Source: Hygrophila difformis (taxonomy: Eukaryota > Streptophyta > Magnoliopsida > Lamiales > Acanthaceae). From it: 64,000 nt of DNA. Each line of letters starts with the position of its first letter. Position 1 is the stretch's first letter. Both the position numbers and the translations under genes were made by a program. This document shows, piece by piece, positions 21,219 through 30,800 of the stretch. The notes under the pieces were generated by a model. That model was not told the DNA's origin. It did not search any database and worked only from the letters and a program-made list of their open reading frames with translations. The stretch is taken from positions 32,749,453 to 32,813,452 of the forward strand of contig JAOANR010000014.1 in NCBI GenBank assembly GCA_030278955.1, in the 5' to 3' direction.

Positions 21219-24200
21219 ATGGATTTTAGCTTCTTTAAAATTTTCTCCTGGAACGTGGGCGGAATAATGGGGTCGGCTAAGAGAAGGTTTCTCCGAGATT
21301 TTCTTAAGTGCCACTCTCCGGAGGTCGTTATCCTTATGGAACCTCAGTCGAGGTTTGAGCAGTCAAGGGCTTTACTGGCCAATTTTGGATTTATCCCCCT
21401 GTGCATCCAGGAGGCATCAGGGCGTTCGGGGGGGATATGGATTCTCATTAAGCCTGGGTCGAATTTTCAAACCAGTATTTTTGAGGAAGGTGACAGGGTG
21501 ATCACTGTTCGGTTGTCGAATGGGCATAGACACTGGTTTCTATCGGCAGTGTATGCCTCGCCTAATTACTCGATGCGGCGTGCGAATTGGGATTATATTA
21601 GAGAGCTTAAGGAGAGGATTGATGGGGCATGGGCTCTTGTCGGCGATTGGAATCAAATTTTGGGGTCGGATGAGGTTAAAGGAGGCCTATTTAATCTTGG
21701 CCAGGCAGAGGAGTTTAGAAATTTGGTGCATGAGTGTAGCCTGGACACCATCAATACCCAAGGAGGAGTCTTTACTTGGGCTCGACCTATGGGAGTGAAT
21801 CAGAAGATTATGAAAAGATTGGATCGTTGTCTTATCAATCTTGAATGGTTGGCCATGTTCCCACTTGGTTTTGCTAGAAAGTTATCTCGGCTCGGATCAG
21901 ACCATTCCCCTTTATTGGTTCATTGCGGGCTACCACCTCCTCATATTAGCAATAAACCGTTCCGGTGGGAAGCTTCCTGGGCGGCTCATCATATGTACAA
22001 GGAAGTGGTGGAATCGGCTTGGAAGGAGAACCCTATCTCGATTAATCAGAGGCTTCGGTGTGTGAAAGAGGCATCTCTACTGTTCAGCAAAAACCATGTG
22101 AAAAACATATATTGGCGTAAGATCAAGCTTATGAAACGGATTGATGGGATTTCTAGAGCTTTGGAAAAATTCGACTCTATTCGATTAGTGATGCTAGAAC
22201 AAGAGTTGAAGCAGGAGTATAACCTTCTACTCATGCAAGAGGAACTTCAATGGTTCCAAAGAGCCAAGGATAATTGGGTGAGGATGGGAGATAGGAACTC
22301 CGCTTACTTTCACGCGATAGCACGTGGCAAGAGACACCGGAACCGAGTGCATGGGCTTTGGCTCCCAGATGGGTCTTGGTGCAATGATGATACCAGGCTG
22401 CGATTAGAGGTGCATAAATACTTTATGGGGATGTATAAAGCTCAACCTCAGCTGCCACTGGAGCAAGAGATGGATGACACAGACGAAACGGACTTACCGC
22501 CTCTATCCCCGATTTCGGCTGATGACAGCAATCATTTGGATAGGAAGCTTACCCGAGAGGAAGTTGATATTGTGGTCAAGGACTTGAAGGCCTTCTCAGC
22601 TCCGGGGCCGGATGGTTTCCCTTGCCTTTTCTATAAACATTTTTGGAATACGATTGGGGAGTCAGTGTATGGTTTCCTTCTCCAAACCTTTGAGCATAAA
22701 TCCTTCCCGATGGATATAGCCAGGGCCTTTATCTGCTTGATCCCGAAGACTGTCCCACCCAAACACATTTCGGATTTCCGGCCGATCACTCTCTGTAACG
22801 TCTTGTATAAGCTGCTGACCAAAACGCTTGTGAATAGGATTCGCCCGATCCTTCAACAGAATATATCCCATCATCAATCTGCTTTTCTTCCGGGCCGAGG
22901 TACGATTGACAATGCGGTGACATTGCATGAAATTCTTGGTCACGTGGGAGGAAGAAATTCACGGATTAAGGCGGTTATTCTAAAGGTGGATATCCATAAG
23001 GCATACGACTCTGTCCACTGGGACTTTGTCCAGCAATGCCTGATGGATCTTCACTTCCCTGGATGGATGATCCAATTGATCATGTACTGCGTCAGATCTC
23101 CTACTTTCGCCATTCTTTGGAACGGTACGCCGTTGGAGGATTTCAAGCCGGGTAGGGGGCTTCGGCAAGGGGACCCTCTATCTCCCTACTTATTCATTTT
23201 GGTTATGGAGAAACTTTCGAGAATGATTCAGAGACAAGTTCTCAGAGGGCGGTGGTCTCCTTTGAGGATCGTCCCGGATGGTATTGGGATTTCTCACTTG
23301 CTCTTCGCTGATGACGTTATTTTTTGTGCTGAAGGGGATGATCAAAGCATTTCCACTATTGATCAAACCCTTGCAATGTTTGCTAAGAAGTCTGGCCTCC
23401 ATATTAATCCCCTCAAATCCAAACTCTTCATATCGAATATCATACAGGGCGCGGATAGGAGCCGAATTGAAGAGGTCTTCGGGATCACAGCCACTGACTC
23501 CATGGGAACTTACCTCGGATTCCCCACAGTGATCGGCCGCTTGAAGAAGTCGGACCTTGCTCTCGTCTTGGATAAGATTGACAATCGGCTTAATGGGTGG
23601 GCTTTCAAGCTGCTCAATAAAGCAGGTAGAGTTACCCTTGGTAGGTCTGTCCTTTCCGCCATACCGGCGTATTTCATGCAATTATATTGGTTCCCGGAAG
23701 CCATCTGTGAAGCGATAGACAAAAGAATTAGAGGGTTTATCTGGAAAGACAATAAAGGGAAGGGCCTGAACTTAGTTAATTGGAAGGTGGTGACGACACC
23801 TAAGAGGGAAGGCGGGCTAGGACTGCGTTCAGCGAGGAATATGAATATCGCCCTTCTTGGTAAGCTCATTTGGGGGATCCTCCACTCCCCAGGGAAATTC
23901 TGGGTTCAGCTTACTGAAGGTCTTATACATAAGTCAGACCTTACTATCAATTCAGTTCGGGCAGGGAGATCTCCCTTGAAGAAGATAGTTGAGAAAGTCT
24001 TGCCACATCTGAAAGAGGGATTCACTCTAAGACTTGGAAGTGGGGACAGTTCTCTATGGTTTTCTCGTTGGTGGAAAGATACTCAATTAGGACCTCAGAT
24101 TCCTTTTGTCGCGACGCATGCCATGGATCTCAAGGTTCGGGATATTATTGTGGATGAGAAGTGGGACTGGAGAGGGGTTTACTCACAGATCCCCGACGCC

Positions 24201-25310
24201 ATTATTCATGAGATAAGCTCTTCTCCACCTCCGGTTCTCGATCCTACCTTGCCGGACTCCTTAATCTGGTCAGGGCATAAATCGGGGAGTTACACAGTTA
24301 AGACGGGTTATGAGTTCATTATCAGAGACAGGGAGGCAACCTCGGATTGGGGTTGGGTCTGGAACAATGCACTCCCGGAAAAGATATGCTTCGTCCTATG
24401 GTTGATTTGCCACAACTCATTACCGGTGAATGCAGTGAGATACAATCGGAGGCTGGCTATATCCCCTCTCTGCACCCTGTGTGGCAGAGATCCGGAAACT
24501 TGGGGCCATACCTTCTTTACATGTCCTTGGGCTCGGCAGGTCTGGAGAAGGATGAATTTGGTGGTGCCGGAAGACTGCGATGACATGGAAAAGAAGGACA
24601 TCCGTAGCCTGCTTCAGTCCCTCTCCCTTGCCTATGGTGTCAGGTTCATTTCTACTCTATGGATTATCTGGTTGGAGAGAAATGCAAGAGTGTTCCGGGG
24701 GAAAGAAAGGCCGATGTGGGTCCTCTTAAGGGATATCCAAAGCATTAGTATTGACATGCGTAAGGCGGGGCAACTTAATTATAACAATGGCCGGGAGATC
24801 AGGATGGTGCGATGGAACATGATGGATAGCCAAGGGCTGATTCTTAACGTGGACGGAAGCTCGGCGGGAAATCCAGGGGAGTCCGGCTTTGGTTTTGTCG
24901 TTAGAAATGTGCAGGGCACTTGGATTGGAGGGGGTTGTGGTTACTTGGGGAGGACCAATAGCCTCTATGCTGAACTCGCGGCCATGTTCTACGGTTTGAG
25001 ATACTTGGCTGGGCTGGACAAGGGAAACATTACCTGCTACAGTGACTCCATGACAGCCCTTAGCTTGATTAAGAATGGGGGGGATCATCACCTTCTTGCA
25101 TCCTTGATTCGGCAGATTAGGAAGGTGTGTGAATCATTCCAAAGTTGCAGACTGCACCACACGCTTAGAGAGGGGAACAAGGTGGCGGATGGTCTGGCTA
25201 GGTATGCGGTGTCTTCGGAGGATTTCTACACCACTTGGGCATTCCCGCCTGACGTCGTGATTAGAGAGCTGGCAGACGATGCTATGGGCGTCTCAATTCC
25301 TAGATCCTGA
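21219..25310 (+). CDS. LINE-1 ORF2: endonuclease / reverse transcriptase / RNase H
   Basis: 1363 codons from the ATG at 21219; an upstream in-frame extension begins with GTG and is not used here. Domains: an apurinic-type endonuclease in the first ~230 residues (SWNVGG near the start, VGDWNQI, GSDHSPLL); reverse transcriptase around 480-760 (AFLPGRGTIDNA, LRQGDPLSPYLFILVMEKLS, catalytic FADD at about residue 696); a zf-RVT finger around 1060-1110 (CTLCGRDPETWGHTFFTC); and an RNase H domain around 1205-1335 with the expected acidic residues (NVDGSSAGNP, YAELAAM, YSDSMTAL) and the HTLREGNKVADGLA motif. No stop or frameshift was seen. It performs target-primed reverse transcription at a nicked chromosomal site. 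Confidence 0.95.
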   Translation: MDFSFFKIFSWNVGGIMGSAKRRFLRDFLKCHSPEVVILMEPQSRFEQSRALLANFGFIPLCIQEASGRSGGIWILIKPGSNFQTSIFEEGDRVITVRLSNGHRHWFLSAVYASPNYSMRRANWDYIRELKERIDGAWALVGDWNQILGSDEVKGGLFNLGQAEEFRNLVHECSLDTINTQGGVFTWARPMGVNQKIMKRLDRCLINLEWLAMFPLGFARKLSRLGSDHSPLLVHCGLPPPHISNKPFRWEASWAAHHMYKEVVESAWKENPISINQRLRCVKEASLLFSKNHVKNIYWRKIKLMKRIDGISRALEKFDSIRLVMLEQELKQEYNLLLMQEELQWFQRAKDNWVRMGDRNSAYFHAIARGKRHRNRVHGLWLPDGSWCNDDTRLRLEVHKYFMGMYKAQPQLPLEQEMDDTDETDLPPLSPISADDSNHLDRKLTREEVDIVVKDLKAFSAPGPDGFPCLFYKHFWNTIGESVYGFLLQTFEHKSFPMDIARAFICLIPKTVPPKHISDFRPITLCNVLYKLLTKTLVNRIRPILQQNISHHQSAFLPGRGTIDNAVTLHEILGHVGGRNSRIKAVILKVDIHKAYDSVHWDFVQQCLMDLHFPGWMIQLIMYCVRSPTFAILWNGTPLEDFKPGRGLRQGDPLSPYLFILVMEKLSRMIQRQVLRGRWSPLRIVPDGIGISHLLFADDVIFCAEGDDQSISTIDQTLAMFAKKSGLHINPLKSKLFISNIIQGADRSRIEEVFGITATDSMGTYLGFPTVIGRLKKSDLALVLDKIDNRLNGWAFKLLNKAGRVTLGRSVLSAIPAYFMQLYWFPEAICEAIDKRIRGFIWKDNKGKGLNLVNWKVVTTPKREGGLGLRSARNMNIALLGKLIWGILHSPGKFWVQLTEGLIHKSDLTINSVRAGRSPLKKIVEKVLPHLKEGFTLRLGSGDSSLWFSRWWKDTQLGPQIPFVATHAMDLKVRDIIVDEKWDWRGVYSQIPDAIIHEISSSPPPVLDPTLPDSLIWSGHKSGSYTVKTGYEFIIRDREATSDWGWVWNNALPEKICFVLWLICHNSLPVNAVRYNRRLAISPLCTLCGRDPETWGHTFFTCPWARQVWRRMNLVVPEDCDDMEKKDIRSLLQSLSLAYGVRFISTLWIIWLERNARVFRGKERPMWVLLRDIQSISIDMRKAGQLNYNNGREIRMVRWNMMDSQGLILNVDGSSAGNPGESGFGFVVRNVQGTWIGGGCGYLGRTNSLYAELAAMFYGLRYLAGLDKGNITCYSDSMTALSLIKNGGDHHLLASLIRQIRKVCESFQSCRLHHTLREGNKVADGLARYAVSSEDFYTTWAFPPDVVIRELADDAMGVSIPRS

Positions 25311-25400
25311 GAGGGTGTCTTTGTCTCTTTGTTTTCTTTGGTTTTCTTACTATTTTCCTTTGCTCCAACTTTTCTGGCCCTTGTGGCTTCGCCAAAAAAA

Positions 25401-25414
25401 AAGTGCCCAGTCTT
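25401..25414. repeat. Target-site duplication of LINE-1, right copy
   Basis: AAGTGCCCAGTCTT directly after the A tail; identical to 19472-19485. Confidence 0.95.
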
Positions 25415-25589
25415 GACCTTTCATTTGATTTATTATGTTGTCTATCTAACAAATGCAGAAAGATTGATTAAGGAGAAAATCTTAGAAGTTGAACCTTATA
25501 ACTATATTTCATAATTAAATTTATTTTAGTTTTACTTTTGTTTCAGTTTTGAATGTTTTATTACAGTTTTCATAATGTTTTTTCCTGAC

Positions 25590-25630
25590 CGGGTGCGCGC
25601 AGTGTAGCGCGCGCATCCGAGAGAGTTCTA

Positions 25631-25631
<1 letters not shown>
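25590..25631 (+). terminator. Helitron unit D 3' terminus (hairpin + CTAG)
   Basis: A 10-bp imperfect GC stem with a loop of about 8 nt, then GAGAGAGTT and the terminal CTAG at 25628-25631, followed by T and a TA microsatellite. This is the standard end of a Helitron in plus orientation. Confidence 0.8.
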
Positions 25632-25667
<36 letters not shown>

Positions 25668-25668
<1 letters not shown>

Positions 25669-25931
25669 TACCTCCGTTTTTGTGATAGTGTAACAAAGCA
25701 TTATTTGCTACTATTTATTGTTCGAGTTTGACTCTAATTTTTATCATAGTTATACAAGGAAAAACATAGTCAAGTGAGATATTGTTGGATTCGTCTCGTC
25801 ATGTAGTTTTTTAAATATCAAACTTTTAAAATTTTTACTTATACCGAACTTAAATTATTTATTAATGGTTCAAAATATACATAGAACTGTGTGCATTGGG
25901 TGTTTGTTGCACTATCACAAAAACGGAGGAA
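25668..25931. mobile_element. Stowaway-like MITE, complete
   Basis: 264 bp with terminal inverted repeats CTACCTCCGTTTTTGTGATA and its complement at the right end, flanked by TA on both sides. It is the same family as 1-230 and 28180-28438. Non-coding and non-autonomous. Confidence 0.88.
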
Positions 25932-26775
25932 GTATATGTTGTCCTGAGCGAAAGAGCGTGCAGGTTCCAATAGGCAATCAGTGGTTGGATATATATGCTA
26001 TCATAGTTGGAAAAAATATTTGATAAGCAAAATCAAATCAAGTGACGATGGTGGGAGTTGCCAAATATAGGTCAAAGTTGTCAAATTATGGTCGTAATTA
26101 TAAAAAGCCCAAGAGCAGGCATAGAGAAGCCCAAGATCATTATCTAAATCGTATCTTTCAATTTTCAGCAGTTTTATTCTTTATTTTCAATTTTAACGTA
26201 TTTTGTTTATTTCGTAGATTGTGTAACTTTGTGAATTCATACCCGTTTCTTTTGATTATTTACTTATAACTCATTGGTTAGTGTTAATAAAAGTTATTTG
26301 AAATTCACATACCCTTACATTTTCTTGGATTATTTCTATTAGATTTTCAATTTTCATTAAAAATTAAAAATAAAAATAGACAAATGCCACAGGCAATTCC
26401 TAAAGTGTTTTAAGGGATATTATAACCCCGGTTCATCCATTGCAACACTAAAAAAAGAAAATAACTATAACAGACTAAAAGGTATATAGATGATGGATCA
26501 TTCTCACAAAAACAACTAAAAGATAGAGATCCATTATGCAAAATCACACCCCCTGTCACTTATGGCGCTTTCTTGAGGAGTTGCGATCACTAACAAATTG
26601 GATAAAACAGGAGCAAGTATATCATCTCCTCAAGAATGGAGCATACACCTTGCACCCAACTGCCCAAAGTTCATTTGACATGTGACGTGAAGGGTGAGCT
26701 TGTAGGAAACAAGTTCAACCAGGTAATGACAAGCAACAACAAAGATAGGGTTGTCCTTATCTAGTTGGACTGCAA
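25932..26775. other. Intergenic AT-rich sequence
   Basis: Only short frames; nothing recognisable. A stretch at 26560-26700 shows CTCAAG-rich sequence without any domain. Confidence 0.5.
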
Positions 26776-27315
26776 CTTGCAAGCAAGGTTTTAAATATCG
26801 GTTTCGGTGTCTATATCGGATATATAAATTTAGGAAAATTTTGAAGATATTTGAAATTTCAGGAGAAATTTCGGAGATATTTGCAATTCTTTTAGAACCA
26901 CCTCGAGTTTCTCAGATTATGAAAATTAAGATATTTGAAATTTCCTCATCTATGTTACTACATAAATTAGTAATATGCTAACAATACTTATTCAATGATA
27001 TATTATGCTAATAATATTATTGATATCGTGCACCATGTTGATTGATAAGAAATTTAAAATCGATTAAAACAAGTTAATTGAATAACATAATCAATATGTG
27101 TCGAAACATAATTTTTATTTTTTTAAATATATATTTTTAGAATTTAGAAAAATTATATTTTTAAAAAATAAAAAAAAAATCGGGAAATTTCGGTCAAATT
27201 TCGGAAAATTTCGTGTTTCGGATGAAATTTCGATGGATATTTTGCAAAAAAATATTGTAGGTGAAATTTCGCTTTGGGATGTTCAGAAACTCGAAATTTC
27301 GACCATGCTTGCAAG
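26776..27315. mobile_element. hAT-like MITE with 8-bp target duplication
   Basis: The element 26784-27307 (524 bp) has imperfect terminal inverted repeats starting CAAGGTTTTAAATATCGG at the left and CATGGTCGAAATTTCGAG read inward from the right. The flanking CTTGCAAG (26776-26783 and 27308-27315) is an exact 8-bp duplication and is itself palindromic. Internally it has many ATTTCGG/GAAATTTC motifs. The 8-bp duplication and the short terminal repeats are typical of hAT elements; no transposase is present. Confidence 0.75.
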
Positions 27316-27829
27316 AATAAGGTGGTGTGAGGTCTCATCATCCACACGCACACATTTTCACTTCATATAGTATCACAAAAGATAGTTTTTGTTTTCTAAA
27401 TTTACTTGGTCCTGAAAATAATACACAGCATACAAATGCTGACATGCCTGGACATGACCTTTCGTAGTAGCATATGAGGAGCCCAGAAAGAAAAATGAAT
27501 AACCCAATACATAAACATTTAACATGCCAATGTAAAAAAAGATGAGCTTTAACAAATAATGTAGACAGAATCGTCGGATCATGTTTCAGTTTTACATAAG
27601 AAAATTCCCTCCTCCCAGCATCATCATGCCAAGTCATTTTTTCCTTTCTATAAACTCAAAGAAATATATTAGTCTCTTCCAAGTCCTACCAAGAATGCAA
27701 AGCAGCTGCTTGAAAAGTACATTCTTATCCAAAAACAAACAGAATGGGATGATATTGCAAGTACGAGCGACTTGCCAGCCTAATCAAGATTTTGAAGTGT
27801 ACATATCACGACCCTAAAAATGGGCTTAA
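27316..27829. other. 3' flank / 3' UTR region of the GT29 gene
   Basis: Downstream (on the minus strand) of the GT29 stop codon at 27830-27832. AT-rich and presumably contains the 3' UTR; no poly(A) signal could be assigned with confidence. Confidence 0.5.
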
Positions 27830-30800
27830 TCACGACGACACTGCGCAGAGAAGACCGTGTCCTGGACTGTGTTCCAACGGATACATTCTGGCACCTCCCA
27901 CATATTTTAGATGCTCAACAGCAGCTTTTCTCAAGTTCAACAATGGTTCAAATTTCCCCTGTTGCTTTCCGAAAATGGAGCATGAAGCTAGGGGATCTGA
28001 TGATCCAGCCCCAACTCTCCTAGGAACAGACCCAGAAACTGTTAGCACATGTAAACCATCCAACATAATTAAAATAGACAGAATATTCATAAGCGGGAAA
28101 TCCTAGGAGCAAGCAAAATGGTAAAGCAATGTGCGTGGAGCACATCAACCCCATTCCCTTTTCTCATTAAGATTAAATACTCCCTCCGTTTTTTTTAAAG
28201 GTTATGTCTTGACTTTTTTTATTGTTCATTGTAGCACTTTGACTTCTATTTTTATTATAGTTATAGAAGACAAAATATAGCCATGTGAGATCTTGTTGGA
28301 TTCGTCTCATCTTGTAGTTTTTAAATATCAAATTTTTAAAATTTTTACTTGTACCGAATTTCAGTTATTAATAGTTGAAAATGTGCATTGGCATACGTGC
28401 AAATGAGAAGTGTAACCTTTAAAAAAACACGGAGGAAGTATAATATATGAAGGATGACCACATACGTTGTTATTTCGTAATATATCTCAAGGAATATGTG
28501 CAAATTGAAGGGCATTTATCAGAAGCAATACTGGCAATAAAGAAGTTAAAGAAAGAAGAAATGCCCAAACATTTTATGGTAGATCAATGCACCTCTAATA
28601 ATTTTAAGTGAAAATAGACAAGCTAATATAGAAGGGAGAGTTGCAGACTACCTCAGCAATTTCTCTGATGCAATCCGGGCAGCATTAATCATGCTCCGGC
28701 TCGGTGCCCACTTCACTATCCGGTTTGGATCTGCCCGCATTGGTGAATGGATTCTGATAAGCTTAGAACCAAGCATAGATATCAAAATTAAGTAAGAGGG
28801 GAGCAATTAATTCAAAAAAAAAAAAAAACAAAAAACAAAACAAAAAAAACACTGAAGTGCATGAAGAGTTTCTGATTCAGAATAGATAAAAAAAAGCATT
28901 GAAAGAATTTTAAGATATTGAAAATGATAATCAATGTGCTTGGGTCAATGTGGCCCTGCCACAAGAGTGGTAGGGTGTTGAGTGTCAAATGTAACAATGG
29001 TGCCATGCTAGCAGCTTAAGATCAAACCCCACACTACTCTGCAGGGATGCACCATGATCAACCCTTATTTTTGATCGGTCACATTAAATCTTGAATGTTC
29101 TTTCTATGAAAACTGTGGATTACAAGCATATAAGATGTAAAACTTACTCCCAGACATTCCATCATTTGGTAGTAAGCTCTGCCCTGCAAAGGGGTGTGAC
29201 CTTGTCGAGACTCAGAGAAATATCTAGTCCTGACATTAAGGCAATTTATTAGATCAATTCAAACCAAAATTATGCCCATTTAGCAGCTCCACCAATGACG
29301 TACCATTCTTTATAACCAGGGTCAACAGTGAAACCATACATATCAACAGTGTCACAGATGGAGAGAGCAAATTCAAGAGCCTTCAGACCAGTACCTTTAG
29401 CTGCTGAACCAAAGGATGCACCCAGCATGAGAAATACTGGATTTAGTATGGGAACTTCCTAAAAGAATAAAGGTACTAAAGAATTAGAATTAATAATTTG
29501 AATGTCAACTGTTTCATAAAACTACAAAAACATATAGAGAATATTATAGGTAAAGTACTTTTTGGAGATGGTCCTATTTCACTTCTATACTAGGCCAAAA
29601 CTTATGTGTGCCAGGTGATAAATAATTGATGCAATTAAAACATCTGAAAAGAACTAAATAAATCTCGTTTCAGTTAATCGGGAAGAGAATTTCACGCCAT
29701 CCATCTTTTGGAACAAAATTGCTAATTTGAAAGACTCAAATATTTTGTATGAAATATAGGAAGCATACATACCCGTATCATCCTGTTCATGATATCATGG
29801 ATTGTTGTTTTGATAATCAATACCTCCTTTCCTTTGTCTGTTGATTTTAAAATGTTAATAAGGTTGCATAAGATATAACTTATAAGGCAAGAAGAGCGAA
29901 AAAGGTAAGCATTTTGTACCATACAACTCTGCAACTTTATCGAGAGCTTTGGCAGAGCCCCTGTTGAGAAGGCGAAATGTACTTTTCGTACCCACATAAT
30001 CCGTAAAGTTCTGAATAAAGAAAAGTGAAATTTAAATCAAAATGGTTTATGATCCTTAGAAGAAGAATGTGTCATGGGATACACACCTCGATAGGTGCCC
30101 CATTCTCTCTGAAAACAGCATCGTAACCATCTATCTCATTGCCAAACTTAGTTTTTAGAAGATCTCCAGAGTTACCAATAACAGCACAACGGCCAAATTG
30201 CCTTGATGTATAAGGAGGTCTATCAGGAAGCACAAGAGAGAGTTTCTCCATGCATAAAGTTCTGTTCTTGCATCGGTTCCTGCACCAAAAGGCATCCCCC
30301 AAGTTTGGGTAACATCGCAATTACAGGTTGGAACCAGACTTTGTTTATGATGCTGTTCTAAGGAAGAAACTACCATCAAAGGTTAGACATTGTGTGTGAT
30401 AGTGCTCCAAGGAATTAACTGCCGTCAGATAAAAGGCAAAGCAACAAGAATTCTGACATTTTTGTATCTCTTGCAGGCTACCAAATATTCGACAAACTTT
30501 GAACACCTAGTTCCACAGATACTTACAGATGCACTCCTTTATTGATCCTTCGCCAAGCATACTCTTCCCATCCATTTGGCAGAGCCTCAATGAACTCCCA
30601 AGTCAGAATAGTGGTACTATTTCGAACCTGAGTAAGTCCTTCAATGGATAAAAAATTAACTATATAGCACATAAAACCAAGCAGAACATAATGCATATCC
30701 TCAAAATGAAAAACTTTAGATTTTCCAAAATAGAATAATATCATCACTATCAAATGATGAACGTGAGATAAATATCTAATACTTGGATCATAGCATTAGC

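Larger units (their letters stand above)
19486..25400 (+). mobile_element. LINE-1: full-length, apparently intact L1-clade LINE
   Basis: Bounded by a perfect 14-bp target-site duplication (19472-19485 and 25401-25414), with a 3' A tail of 7-9 bases and a short 5' UTR of 38 bp before ORF1. It encodes an uninterrupted ORF1 (nucleic-acid-binding, gag-like) and ORF2 (endonuclease, reverse transcriptase, RNase H). It is inserted in Helitron unit D in the same orientation as its cargo. Perfect duplications and open frames point to a recent insertion that may still be competent to move. Confidence 0.95.
14891..25631 (+). mobile_element. Helitron unit D (plus strand), 5' end unresolved, interrupted by a LINE
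   Basis: The 3' end is clear: at 25590-25631 a GC-rich hairpin (GGGTGCGCGC pairing with GCGCGCATCC, one wobble, about 8-nt loop) is followed by GAGAGAGTT and CTAG, then T. Cargo in the same orientation comprises fragments of a TPR protein (16335-16473), plastidic G6PDH (17762-17962) and NAD-MDH (18360-18657), each with recognisable splice sites. A full LINE (19486-25400) is inserted near the 3' end; without it the unit would be about 4.8 kb. I could not identify an A|TC 5' end near 14891, so the left boundary given is only the junction with unit C. Confidence 0.6.

Noticed and set aside
22046..25091. Minus-strand frames of 60-163 codons across LINE-1 ORF2
   Set aside because: They are shadows of the strong plus-strand coding sequence, with no independent homology.
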